Source: JANMCE01 sp031360915 (lineage in GTDB: Bacteria > Actinomycetota > Acidimicrobiia > Acidimicrobiales > Ilumatobacteraceae). From it: a stretch of 33,221 nucleotides of DNA. Within the stretch, counting starts at the first letter, position 1; each line of letters opens with the position of its first letter. The DNA lies in contig JANMCE010000051.1 of NCBI GenBank assembly GCA_031360915.1, positions 1 to 33,221 on the forward strand, written 5' to 3'. Under the pieces are notes generated by a model. It was not told where the DNA came from. It was given only the letters and a program-made list of their open reading frames with translations, and searched no databases. Positions 1 through 8,295 of the stretch are shown here, piece after piece. The position numbers and the translations under genes were made by a program.

Positions 1-2850
1 GGCGCTCCGGCGCTGGCCGCGCAAAAGAGGCGGCCCGTGTCTCCCCCGATCGTGCTCGCGGCGTTGCGCCACGAACTAACCAACAACGCCGGAGTACTCG
101 CTCCCGTCGGCGACCACCCGGCCACCGAGGAGGCGCTACTGCGGGTCGACCGCGAACTCACCGGAATGACCGCTGCGGGTCTGCATCGCCTGTCGACGCT
201 CTCGCGCCGCGCTGGCGATGTCGTACGTCTCCACCGCGCCACGCGCGCCCGGCTCGCCGCGCAGTGGTACGACGAAGCCGATCTGCTGGAAGCGGCCAGT
301 CAGCACCTGGCCTCGCTGCCCCGGCTCGACAAGCGCTTTGGGCCGCTCATCGTGTTCCTGCCGCAACGTCTGTCGCCTCGCGCCCGGAGCTTTCTGGCCA
401 TGCTCGCCGACACCGTGTCCACCACCGTCATCGTTGCTATGACGACCGGGCAGGACGCGGATCGCGACGTGATCGATCTGCTCGACGATCTGAAGCTCAG
501 CGTCGGTCTGCCGATGCCCGCGCCACTTCAGTCCGTGACCGAGGTCGTTGCGGCCGACCCTGATGACGAAGTCCGCGTCGCCATCCGACATGTGCTGGCC
601 GGGCTCGAGACTGGACTTCGACTCGATAGATGCGCGCTGCTGTATCCCACGGCCGATCCGTACGGCGCGCTGGTCGCCGACCGGCTCGATGACGCCGGAC
701 TGTCGTGGAACGGACCAGACGGCCGAGATCTCAGCGACACCGTGCTCGGTCACGCTGCCATCACACTGGCCGAACTGGCCGGCTCGGACCTGCGGCGAGG
801 CGATGTCTTCGCCTTCCTCGCCAGCATTCCCGCCCGCCACGCCGGTCGACCCATTCCGGTCGCGGCGTGGGAGCGAACGAGCCGGCACGCCGGCATCGTC
901 GGTGGTCGAAAAGAGTGGACCCGACAGCTCGCCAGCCTGCAAGAGCAACTGATCGCTCGGGCCGACAGCTTGGACGAACAGGGTGAGGACGCAAGGGCCG
1001 CTCGTCTGCGCCAAGACGCCGAGCGCATCGCTCCGTTCACAGCGTTCATCGACGACTTCTTCACTCGCCTCGATCGGCTGCGGGCACTCAGCAGTTGGAA
1101 GTCGGGCACCGGCACGCTGCAAACACTCATCAACCACCTGCTCGGAAACGAGACCGTTCGGGCCCACTGGCCGCTCGGCGAGCAACGCACTGCCGATGAG
1201 GTCGAAGCCATTCTCGATCAGCTCTCGAGCCTCGACCCCGTCGACCCTGCGCCCACTCTGATCCGGTTCCAGCGGGCGCTCACCCACGCGATCACCAACG
1301 CCTCCATTCGCCGAGGCCGACGCGGCACCGGCCTTGTCGTCGGTCCCCTGGGTGAAGCGCTCGGTCTCGACCTCGATCTCGTCATCATGGTTGGCGCGGC
1401 CGAAGGCATCATGCCCGCCATCATCGGTGACGATCCGGTGCTGCCTGATCGCGAGCGGCGCGCCACCCGAGAACTGGACCTCTCGTCCACGCGGCCGTGG
1501 CAGCAGCAGCGTGAGTTCCTTGCCGCCGCCGCGGCGGCCGGGCACGGTCGTCTCATCGTCACCTGGCCTCAGGGTGATCTTCGCCGACGAGCGGAACGCC
1601 GCCGTTCACGATGGATCGGTCCGCTGCTGTCTCCGGCCGAGACCACGGATGTGGGTGGGTTTTCCCGGTCACTGCGGGAGGCAACCGCGCTGGGCACCGA
1701 ACATGAAGCGCGCCTGCAGGCGTTGGCGGCCGGCGCCCCTCCCGATCCCGATGACGCCCAGTACCGCCTCGCCGCCACACTCATCTCGGCTCGCTTATCC
1801 AACGAGTTCACCGCCTTCGACGGTCACGTAGGCCCGGAGGTTGCCAACGTCTTGCGCCTCGGCTCGTCGGCCATGTCGCCAACCAGGTTGCAAATGTGGG
1901 CGTCGTGCCCGCACTCGTATTTTGTTCGCTACGTGCTGAACGTCGAGCCGGTCGAAGACCCCGCGGATGAGTTCACGCTCACCCCGCTCGACGAAGGCAA
2001 TCTGGTGCACACAGTGCTCGACCGATTCGTCAGCGCCACCATCGAGGAGGTCGCTGCGCCCGCGTGGACGTCGACGGCCGAACGAGAACGGCTGCGGGCG
2101 ATCTTCGAGGAGGAAGCCGACGAGGTCGAGCACCGAGGCCGATCGGGTCGCTCGGTCTACTGGCGCTACGACCGCGAGCGAGTTTGGGACAATCTGATCA
2201 CGTTCGTGCAGAACGATGCCGAGCGACTTGCCGTCCAGCACGCGCGGCCGGTGGGGAGCGAGGTTGCGTTCGGCAACGTCGGCGAGCCAACGGCAGTTCT
2301 CACGCTGCCGAGCGGCCGACAGGTCTCCTTCCGCGGCATAATCGACCGTGTCGACCAAACCCGTTTCGGTCACCTCGAAGTAACCGACTACAAGACCGGG
2401 AAGTCCGACCCCTATAAAGACCTGGCAGCAGACGCACCCGACGACAATGGCGTGCATCTTCAACTACCGATCTACGCCCTCGCGGCACGAGCCGCGTTTG
2501 CCGACCACGATGGCACCACGATCCAGTCGTCGTACCGCTTCGTCAACAGGAACGCCAGCAAACGCGAGGTCGGCTACGTGGTGGACGAAGATGTGCTCGC
2601 CCTCTTCAGCGCCGATGTCGAAATCATCGTCGACGGCATTGAACACGGCCTCTTCCCCCCTCACCCGGTGGCCACAACTCGACAGGGCTTTACGCCCTGC
2701 CAGTACTGCGACCCTGACGCCATGGGTGTGGTCGAACTCGTCCGAGAATGGGACCGCAAGCAGACGGCTGATGTACTGATGGCCTACCGCCGCTTGCTCG
2801 GCGAGCACGAGGGCGATGACGACGCAAGCGATGTCGAAACCGATGCCTGA
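1..2850 (+). CDS. AddB-like PD-(D/E)XK exonuclease subunit, 5' end cut by the window
   Basis: The frame is open from base 1 without a stop, and the first visible residues match the interior of AddB/RecB-family nucleases, so the GTG at 37 is probably not the true start. The middle has the degenerate helicase-like fold of AddB. The C-terminal part is a PD-(D/E)XK nuclease: an IIDRVD segment near base 2340 and DYKTGK at 2386-2403, where Lys and Asp are expected active-site residues. Family members hold a 4Fe-4S cluster with one Cys before the nuclease and a CxxCx5C after it. Here Cys codons lie at 1906, 2698 and 2707, but the fourth position (2725) encodes Gly. The protein should pair with the next gene product to resect double-strand breaks before RecA loading. 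The two genes overlap. It could instead be named a RecB-family exonuclease. Confidence 0.85.
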   Translation, partial: GAPALAAQKRRPVSPPIVLAALRHELTNNAGVLAPVGDHPATEEALLRVDRELTGMTAAGLHRLSTLSRRAGDVVRLHRATRARLAAQWYDEADLLEAASQHLASLPRLDKRFGPLIVFLPQRLSPRARSFLAMLADTVSTTVIVAMTTGQDADRDVIDLLDDLKLSVGLPMPAPLQSVTEVVAADPDDEVRVAIRHVLAGLETGLRLDRCALLYPTADPYGALVADRLDDAGLSWNGPDGRDLSDTVLGHAAITLAELAGSDLRRGDVFAFLASIPARHAGRPIPVAAWERTSRHAGIVGGRKEWTRQLASLQEQLIARADSLDEQGEDARAARLRQDAERIAPFTAFIDDFFTRLDRLRALSSWKSGTGTLQTLINHLLGNETVRAHWPLGEQRTADEVEAILDQLSSLDPVDPAPTLIRFQRALTHAITNASIRRGRRGTGLVVGPLGEALGLDLDLVIMVGAAEGIMPAIIGDDPVLPDRERRATRELDLSSTRPWQQQREFLAAAAAAGHGRLIVTWPQGDLRRRAERRRSRWIGPLLSPAETTDVGGFSRSLREATALGTEHEARLQALAAGAPPDPDDAQYRLAATLISARLSNEFTAFDGHVGPEVANVLRLGSSAMSPTRLQMWASCPHSYFVRYVLNVEPVEDPADEFTLTPLDEGNLVHTVLDRFVSATIEEVAAPAWTSTAERERLRAIFEEEADEVEHRGRSGRSVYWRYDRERVWDNLITFVQNDAERLAVQHARPVGSEVAFGNVGEPTAVLTLPSGRQVSFRGIIDRVDQTRFGHLEVTDYKTGKSDPYKDLAADAPDDNGVHLQLPIYALAARAAFADHDGTTIQSSYRFVNRNASKREVGYVVDEDVLALFSADVEIIVDGIEHGLFPPHPVATTRQGFTPCQYCDPDAMGVVELVREWDRKQTADVLMAYRRLLGEHEGDDDASDVETDA

Positions 2851-5800
2851 GCCACGACCGCTTCCTCCCGACGAACCGGCGCGCCAACGCATCCGGACCT
2901 CGCTCGACGAGACGCTCTTCGTCGAGGCCGGTGCCGGTTCGGGCAAGACCACCGCACTGGTCGAGCGGATCGTGTCGAGCGTGAAGGCCGGCGTCGCCAT
3001 CACCGAGATCGCCGCCATCACATTCACCGAGAAGGCCGCCAGCCAGTTGCGCCATCGCATACGCGAGGAGCTAGGTCGCGCCGCCGAGGTCAACGACCGG
3101 GACGGCCGTGCCTGCGCCCAAGCGTTGGACGAACTCGACCGCGCCGCGTTCGGCACCCTGCACTCGTTTGCGCAGCGCGTCCTGTCGGAGTTTCCGATCG
3201 AGGCCGGCCTTCCTCCGCGTATCGAGGTACTCGACGAGATCGCATCCCAGTTGGTGTTCGAGCAACGGTGGCGCGACGATCTCGACGCCCTTCTGCGGGA
3301 GGCCGACACCGATCCGGCGTTGGCCGACGTGCTGCTGTTCTCACGGGCCGCCAACATCCGCCGCCGCGAGTTCCGTCAGCTCATGGTGGCGCTCGGCCGG
3401 GAGATCGACCTGGTGGAAACGTGGCTGCCGTCGGACGCACCGACGGTTCCGGCGCTGGTTGTCGACGACATCATTCGAGGCGTGCACGAGCTACTGAGTG
3501 AATGCAGATCCACCATCGAGTTGCAGCCGGACGACAAGCTGGTGCAACACCTGGTCTCGCTGCGCCCCGTCGTGGCCGACCTGGAGCGGGCCGACACCTA
3601 CCACCGGTTCGTGTTGCTCCACAACGCCAAGTTCACGACCCGCTACGGCGTGGCCAAGGCCTGGGGCGGCCCGGAGGGCAAGCAGCGCGTTGTCGACGCG
3701 CTCCACGAACTGCAGAGTCGGGCGCATGACAGAACCAGGGCGATCGTGAACGCATGTCTCGAACACCTCGCGGTGATCTTCGGTCGCATGTCACTGGCAG
3801 CTGCCCGTGACCGCAAGCGCGAGGGCATGCTCGAGTTCCACGATCTGCTCGTCCACGCTCGCGCTCTGCTACGGCACCCGGAGCATGGCCAGGTTGTGCG
3901 GAACCACCTGCATCAGCGGTGGAAGCGGCTGTTGCTCGACGAGTTTCAGGACACCGACCCAATCCAGTTGGAATTGGCGAGCCTCATCACTACCAACCCG
4001 GACCTAGTCGATGCCGATTGGCAGGATCTGCCGCCGCAACCCGGTCACCTCTTCGTGGTCGGTGACCCCAAGCAGTCGATCTACCGGTTCCGTCGTGCCG
4101 ACATCGGGCTGTTCCTTGCTGCTCGTGAAGCGCTGACCAACGATGTGGTGCAGCTCACCACGAACTTCCGCACGACAGCACCGATCATCGAATGGATCAA
4201 CGCGGTCTTCAGTCGTTTGATCAAGGAGAAGCCCGGCGCTCAGGCCGCGTTCGTTCCGTTGCACAGCCCACGCGATGGCGCGTCGGCGGGTCCTCACGTC
4301 GTGACCTTCGGGCATGAGCATCACGGCGCCATCGCCGATGATGTTCGTGCTGCTGAAGCAGCCGATCTCGCGGCCGTCATCCGCAGTGCCATCACGTGGA
4401 CCGTGCATGACGAAGGCGATTGGCGTCAGGCTCGCTTCGGCGACATGGCCATTCTGCTGCCAACACGGATCAGTTTGCCAGCCATCGAAGACGCTCTCAC
4501 TGCGGCCGACATTCCCTATCGTGCCGAGTCGAGCGCCCTGGTCTACGCCACCCGCGAGATTCGTGATCTTCTCATGGCTGCCCGCGCCCTTGACGACCCC
4601 AGTGATGCGTTGGCGTTGGTGGCTGCGCTGCGCAGTCCGCTGTTCGGTTGTTCCGATCTTGACCTGGCGCTGTGGCGTCAACGCAACGGACGATTCAATC
4701 TCTTGAACAGCCGCCATCCCGAACGTCACGACGGAGATGACCCCGTCCACGACGCCATCGTCTACCTGCGCCAGTTGCACGATGAACGTCACTGGCTCTC
4801 CCCCGCACAGCTGCTCGAACGCCTCGCCAACGATCGCCGCATGTTCGACGTGGCGCTGCTCGGATCACGATCGGCTGACGTGTGGCGACGCCTGCGGTTC
4901 GTGCTCGATCAGGCTCGGGCGTGGTCGGGCGCCGGTGGTCGAGGTCTGCGTTCATTCCTTGGCTGGTGCGCCCTGCAGGGTCGCGAGGGCACGTACGCAA
5001 GCGACGGGGCGTTGGCAGAGCATGATGACAATGCGGTGCGCATTATGACCGTGCATGCGGCAAAGGGGCTGGAGTTCCCCATCACTGTTGTGGCTGGTCT
5101 GTCTACCAAGCGAGGCACCGAGCGACCGGGTGTGTCGGTGCGTTGGCACCACGGTACTCCCCAGATCGGCGTGCGTCGTGACGTCAGCACGTCCGACTAC
5201 GACGAGGCCCGCGAGCTCGACGATCAGATGGACCACGAGGAACGATTGCGCCTGCTCTACGTCGCCTGCACCCGCGCCCGCGACCACTTGGTGGTTTCGT
5301 TGCATCGCAAGGCGCCGCCGAAGAAGGGCTACACGGCCGGGGCCGAACCGAGCGCAACGCTGATCGCCGATGCCTCCAGTACTGCCCCCAATGAAACACA
5401 GTGGACCGACGACATGGCTGTGGCCCTCGCCGCTCTCGACGCGCCGGCATTTGAAGTTGCCAGCGCAGCGTCGTTCGCACGCAACGAATGGCAGGCGCAG
5501 CGCAATGCACTGTTCGCCCGGGCGCTCGAACCGTCGACAATTTCGCCGTCCCGACTGGCCGGCTTCGCCTCCGACGAAGACGAGCAGCCGGGTCTCGTGA
5601 AAGACGCCCGGCCGCTCGATCTTCCCCCGTGGAACCGTGGTCGTTACGGCACCGCCATCGGTCGGGCGGTGCACGGTGTGTTGCAGAGCATCGACCTGTC
5701 GAGCGAGCGTGACGTTGAAGCGACCGCAGCCGCACAAGCTGCGGCCGAAGGTGTCATCGGAAAAGAGGACGTCATAGCCCAACTGGTCCGCTCGGCGCTG

Positions 5801-6208
5801 CGGTCTCCAACTGTTCGCAACGCAGCCTCGCTTCCCTACTGGCGCGAAATGTTCGTCGGTACGAAGATCGGCGACCGCGTGCTGGAGGGTTACATCGACC
5901 TGCTGTACCGGACGCCAGAGGGCTATGTCGTGGTTGACTACAAGACCGACGCGGTCGACGATGCCACCATCGATGATCGGGTGGAGCATTACCGCTTGCA
6001 GGGCGCCGGATACGCCGTGGCGGTTGAGGCCATTGTGGATGCGCCCGTCGTCGACTGCCGGTTCGTGTTTTGCCGACCCGGCGACGCAGTGGAACGGTCC
6101 CTGCCAAATCTGGCCGAAGCGATGGATGAGGTCAGGCGTCGGCTGGGCGGCGACCGAATAGGCGAGCCAAACGCCGTACGATCCACCACAATGAGTGCTT
6201 CAGAATGA
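2816..6208 (+). CDS. addA: AddA/RecB-like UvrD-family helicase-nuclease
   Basis: This is the ATP-dependent 3'-5' helicase and nuclease subunit of an AddAB-type double-strand-break resection enzyme. Superfamily 1A motifs appear in order: Walker A AGAGSGKT (residues 38-45), ITFTEKAA (about 68-75), Walker B LLDEFQD (about 373-379), GDPKQSIYRFRRAD (about 416), LTTNFRT, MTVHAAKGLEF (about 744) and LLYVACTRARDHL (about 812). A C-terminal PD-(D/E)XK nuclease ends with GYIDLLY and VDYKTD (about 1042). About 1130 residues is normal for the family. The ATG at 2816 overlaps the upstream gene by 35 bases. In-frame ATGs at 2831 and 2843 are equally possible starts, the last giving an ATGCCTGA overlap. The tight overlap implies translational coupling with the AddB-like gene. 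The 3' end overlaps the converging gene by 77 bases. Confidence 0.9.
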   Translation: MTTQAMSKPMPEPRPLPPDEPARQRIRTSLDETLFVEAGAGSGKTTALVERIVSSVKAGVAITEIAAITFTEKAASQLRHRIREELGRAAEVNDRDGRACAQALDELDRAAFGTLHSFAQRVLSEFPIEAGLPPRIEVLDEIASQLVFEQRWRDDLDALLREADTDPALADVLLFSRAANIRRREFRQLMVALGREIDLVETWLPSDAPTVPALVVDDIIRGVHELLSECRSTIELQPDDKLVQHLVSLRPVVADLERADTYHRFVLLHNAKFTTRYGVAKAWGGPEGKQRVVDALHELQSRAHDRTRAIVNACLEHLAVIFGRMSLAAARDRKREGMLEFHDLLVHARALLRHPEHGQVVRNHLHQRWKRLLLDEFQDTDPIQLELASLITTNPDLVDADWQDLPPQPGHLFVVGDPKQSIYRFRRADIGLFLAAREALTNDVVQLTTNFRTTAPIIEWINAVFSRLIKEKPGAQAAFVPLHSPRDGASAGPHVVTFGHEHHGAIADDVRAAEAADLAAVIRSAITWTVHDEGDWRQARFGDMAILLPTRISLPAIEDALTAADIPYRAESSALVYATREIRDLLMAARALDDPSDALALVAALRSPLFGCSDLDLALWRQRNGRFNLLNSRHPERHDGDDPVHDAIVYLRQLHDERHWLSPAQLLERLANDRRMFDVALLGSRSADVWRRLRFVLDQARAWSGAGGRGLRSFLGWCALQGREGTYASDGALAEHDDNAVRIMTVHAAKGLEFPITVVAGLSTKRGTERPGVSVRWHHGTPQIGVRRDVSTSDYDEARELDDQMDHEERLRLLYVACTRARDHLVVSLHRKAPPKKGYTAGAEPSATLIADASSTAPNETQWTDDMAVALAALDAPAFEVASAASFARNEWQAQRNALFARALEPSTISPSRLAGFASDEDEQPGLVKDARPLDLPPWNRGRYGTAIGRAVHGVLQSIDLSSERDVEATAAAQAAAEGVIGKEDVIAQLVRSALRSPTVRNAASLPYWREMFVGTKIGDRVLEGYIDLLYRTPEGYVVVDYKTDAVDDATIDDRVEHYRLQGAGYAVAVEAIVDAPVVDCRFVFCRPGDAVERSLPNLAEAMDEVRRRLGGDRIGEPNAVRSTTMSASE

Positions 6209-6827
6209 CGAGCGCAAGCAGGATGCCGACCGCCGCGCCGAGGGGCTCCAGCAACGTCAGCGGCACGCGTTTCCAGTTGCCGCTCATGCCTGAAAAGACG
6301 CCGGTGTCGATCGCGGAGCCATCGCCGTGCACGGTGTAGATCTTGTCCTTGGCCAGACAGTGCGCCGGTGTGTTGCGGGGCGGGCGGACCTTGCTGACGA
6401 ACACCTTTGATTCGGCGTCGAAGCTGGCTGCGACGCGGTAGGGCCGGTTGTCGAAGATGAACCGGTCGTCCAGCGGGAAGTTCACGTTGGTGGTCGTGGT
6501 GGTGATCTCGCCCGTAATGACCGTATCGACCTCAAACGTCACGATGGTTTCGATCCGCACCACCGGTCGACCGACGAACACAACGGCCAGATCGGCCGTC
6601 TTTTCGCACGGAGCAAGCGTGGTTGTTGTCTGCGGGGCCGTTGGCTCGGGTGGCACCGTTGTCGGTTCCGTGATGGCCGGAACGGCCGGAGCCCGCGATT
6701 CGGCCGGGGTCTCGGGGGCGGGCTCAACCGGCGGCGGATCCGTCTGCGCTCCGGCGACAGAGGTCACACCGAGCGCGCCAATGACGAGCGCGAACGCAAG
6801 GACTGCCCGCCGACCCAACAATTGCAT
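6132..6827 (-). CDS. secreted, C-terminally membrane-anchored protein of unknown function
   Basis: The protein has 231 residues. An N-terminal signal peptide (residues 1 to about 27, ending near AGAQT) is followed by a Pro/Ala/Thr-rich linker to about residue 70. A folded domain with two Cys (in APCEK and PAHCLAK) comes next, then a hydrophobic segment at about 197-216 and an Arg-rich tail. This predicts a type I topology with the domain outside the cell. The domain has alternating beta-like strands (AVVFVGRPV, VTFEVDTVITGEI) that loosely recall NTR/TIMP-like extracellular domains; that is a guess from pattern only. The start ATG at 6827 fits the signal peptide. The box TAGACC lies six bases upstream and no Shine-Dalgarno is visible. 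The gene converges on and overlaps the AddA-like gene by 77 bases. Confidence 0.7.
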   Translation of the reverse strand: MQLLGRRAVLAFALVIGALGVTSVAGAQTDPPPVEPAPETPAESRAPAVPAITEPTTVPPEPTAPQTTTTLAPCEKTADLAVVFVGRPVVRIETIVTFEVDTVITGEITTTTTNVNFPLDDRFIFDNRPYRVAASFDAESKVFVSKVRPPRNTPAHCLAKDKIYTVHGDGSAIDTGVFSGMSGNWKRVPLTLLEPLGAAVGILLALVILKHSLWWIVRRLARLFGRRPADA

Positions 6828-6860
6828 GCATATGGTCTAGCACCGACGATACTGGGAGAC

Positions 6861-6971
6861 GTGGGTTTCAATCCTTATCGCAAGCTGCACCGCCGCCCGT
6901 CCGACTATCTCATGGTCGCCGGTGCACTCATCGCTATCGCCGCCATCGTTGCCTGGGCGTTTTTGGGCTGA
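6861..6971 (+). CDS. 36-residue single-pass membrane peptide
   Basis: A GTG start gives a 36-residue peptide. It begins VGFNPYRKLHRRPSDYLM, a basic N-terminal part, and continues with one hydrophobic helix ending in AWAFLG. The NPYR-basic-DY-helix layout resembles short uncharacterised actinobacterial proteins recalled from genome annotations; this was not checked. GGGAG lies two bases before the GTG and GATACT seven bases before it, so translation may be leaderless or near-leaderless. Only 33 bases separate its start from the divergent secreted-protein gene. A perfect 11-bp hairpin follows 29 bases after the stop. The function is unknown; the basic N terminus suggests an N-in, C-out topology. 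Confidence 0.55.
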   Translation: MGFNPYRKLHRRPSDYLMVAGALIAIAAIVAWAFLG

Positions 6972-7000
6972 CGAAGCAGGAGCTTTCGACAGCCTTTGGA

Positions 7001-7025
7001 GGAGTGGCTGGAAACCAGCCACTCC
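7001..7025 (+). terminator. perfect 11-bp hairpin downstream of the small membrane peptide
   Basis: GGAGTGGCTGG (7001-7011) and CCAGCCACTCC (7015-7025) form a perfect stem with an AAA loop. No T-tract follows. It sits 29 bases after the plus-strand stop codon, so it is probably a stem-only terminator or a 3'-end stabiliser. On the minus strand it would lie well downstream of yraN. Confidence 0.5.
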
Positions 7026-7178
7026 CGGCCTGGGGGATGGCCTGACGTTCGCCGTCTCAGGGTCCGCTTGTTGGCCGAGGCCTCCCGCTTCACCCCCAAG
7101 CACCGATGAACCACCTCAAAATTCACCAATACCGGAAAACGCTGCCCTCAGGCTAAGCCACCTTCACCGGTCGGTCAC

Positions 7179-7194
7179 CTAGGGAAACCCCTAG
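7179..7194 (-). terminator. short hairpin just downstream of yraN
   Basis: CTAGGG (7179-7184) and CCCTAG (7189-7194) form a 6-bp stem with a 4-base loop, starting 4 bases after the yraN stop. It may help end the trmD operon transcript. The rest of 6972-7198, apart from the stem at 7001-7025, contains nothing I can assign. Confidence 0.3.
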
Positions 7195-7198
7195 TTCT

Positions 7199-7546
7199 TT
7201 AGAACGCCGCTTCGATAACTTCGACGTTGCCGGCGAGGATACTGACGACGTCGAAGCGGATGTCGACGCGTCCAGGTGATTCCGCTTTCAACCATTCCGC
7301 GGCAAGGCGGCGGAGGCGCTTCTGCTTGGCTGGTCCGACGGCTTCGGCCGGCGAACCGAACGCGGTCGAGGTACGAGTCTTCACTTCGCTGATGACAATG
7401 AGACGATCACGCCGCAAAACGAGGTCGATTTCGCCAGCGGAGCCGCGCCAGTTTTGGGCGACGATTGTGTAGCCGTTGTCCTCGTACCAGCGGGCGGCCA
7501 GGTTTTCACCGAACGCGCCGAGCGCCTGATTGGGGCCGCTCACCAC
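7199..7546 (-). CDS. yraN: YraN/UPF0102 family nuclease-fold protein
   Basis: The 115-residue protein has the UPF0102 pattern throughout: LGAFGENLAARWYEDNGY, then IVAQNWRGSAGEIDLV, then VISEVKTRTSTAFGSPAEAV, then KQKRLRRLAAEWL. The GEIDLV Asp and the EVK Glu/Lys correspond to a PD-(D/E)XK-type (Holliday-junction resolvase-like) active site. The cellular role of the family is not settled. The GTG start at 7546 lies four bases after the DUF2469 stop, so the two are probably co-transcribed. This is the last gene of the trmD operon here. The comM and dprA genes that often follow it in actinobacteria are absent, and the next genes belong to other units. Confidence 0.9.
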   Translation of the reverse strand: MVSGPNQALGAFGENLAARWYEDNGYTIVAQNWRGSAGEIDLVLRRDRLIVISEVKTRTSTAFGSPAEAVGPAKQKRLRRLAAEWLKAESPGRVDIRFDVVSILAGNVEVIEAAF

Positions 7547-7550
7547 GCGG

Positions 7551-7847
7551 TTATAGCTGGTCGACTTTAGGAAGTTCTTCGACGTTGACGTCTTTGAACG
7601 TCACCACCCGCACGTTGGGCACGAAACGCGTCTTGCGATACATGTCCCAGACCCAGGCGTCGGTGAGCACGACTTCCACCATGGGGCGCGGCCCATCGGA
7701 GAGCACGTTGAGCTTCACGTCGTTGGCGAGATAGAAGCGCCGCTCGGTCTCGACGGCGAACTTGAACATAGCCGTGACGTCCTGATACTCCTGAGCCAGC
7801 TTGAGTTCGCGCTCCGCCTCAAAGTTCTCGAGGTCTTCGGTGCTCAT
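7551..7847 (-). CDS. DUF2469 family protein
   Basis: With the ATG at 7847 the product is 98 residues and starts MSTEDLENFEAERELKLAQE, the conserved beginning of the actinobacterial DUF2469 family. The strongly conserved features VETERRFYLAN and WVWDMYR are present. The longer open frame upstream of 7847 runs into rplS and has no family similarity, so it was not used. There is no Shine-Dalgarno; TAGCCT lies seven bases before the ATG, suggesting a leaderless transcript from its own promoter in the rplS-DUF2469 gap. The function is unknown. The family normally sits between rnhB and yraN; here rnhB is missing. Confidence 0.9.
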   Translation of the reverse strand: MSTEDLENFEAERELKLAQEYQDVTAMFKFAVETERRFYLANDVKLNVLSDGPRPMVEVVLTDAWVWDMYRKTRFVPNVRVVTFKDVNVEELPKVDQL

Positions 7848-7854
7848 GGCTGGA

Positions 7855-7860
7855 AGGCTA
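7855..7860 (-). promoter_or_regulatory. -10 box of a leaderless promoter for the DUF2469 gene
   Basis: TAGCCT on the minus strand is followed by seven bases and the ATG at 7847. This matches the TANNNT-N6/7-start pattern seen at five other genes in the window. No convincing -35 was found. Confidence 0.4.
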
Positions 7861-7893
7861 CGCCGCTGCAGGGCTTTTGCCCACGCAGATTGA

Positions 7894-8241
7894 TCAGCGG
7901 TCGCGCTTTTCCTTGATCTTGGAGGCCTTACCAACGCGATCACGGATGTAGTACAGCTTGGCGCGGCGCACGTCGCCCCGCTTCACCACTTCGAGCTTGG
8001 CGATGATGGGCGAGTGCATCGGGAAGATACGCTCGACGCCGACCTGGAAGCTGAGCTTGCGGACCGTGAAGGTCTCCTGCACGCCTGAGCCACGAATGGC
8101 GATGACGTTGCCCTGGAACACCTGGATGCGCTCGCGGGTGCCTTCCACAACGCGCACGTGAACCTTGACCTCGTCGCCAGGGCCAAACGCTGGAATGTCG
8201 GTACGCAGGCTGACCTGGTCGATGACATCGGTTGTTTTCAT
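7894..8241 (-). CDS. rplS: 50S ribosomal protein L19
   Basis: The 115-residue protein carries the L19 signature: IPAFGPGDEVKVHVRVVEG, then RIQVFQGNVIAIRG, then FTVRKLSFQVGVERIFPMHSP and RRAKLYYIRDRVGK. L19 sits at the interface between the 30S and 50S subunits. The ATG at 8241 is preceded by AGGAG nine bases upstream, a good ribosome-binding site. It follows trmD with a 54-base gap, as in most bacteria. The usual next genes lepB and rnhB are not present downstream. Confidence 0.98.
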   Translation of the reverse strand: MKTTDVIDQVSLRTDIPAFGPGDEVKVHVRVVEGTRERIQVFQGNVIAIRGSGVQETFTVRKLSFQVGVERIFPMHSPIIAKLEVVKRGDVRRAKLYYIRDRVGKASKIKEKRDR

Positions 8242-8295
8242 AGCGAATGACTCCTGAAGCGTTGAGGACGAGCCGGCGGACGCGCGCCAGGCCGT

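Noticed and set aside
136..1545. Long minus-strand open frame opposite the AddB-like gene (469 codons)
   Set aside because: It is antisense to a well-supported nuclease gene, its composition is low-complexity Arg/Gly/Glu, and it has no family similarity. High GC produces such shadows.
7026..7178. Possible riboswitch or structured RNA in the yraN-downstream gap
   Set aside because: GC-rich pairing is possible, but no known riboswitch core (cobalamin, TPP, SAM, c-di-GMP) could be matched and no suitable downstream gene exists. A covariance-model search would settle it.
6905..7182. Open frames on both strands in the yraN-downstream gap
   Set aside because: They run through the hairpin at 7001-7025, lack ribosome-binding sites and similarity, and overlap the 36-residue gene. 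I treat the gap as non-coding.
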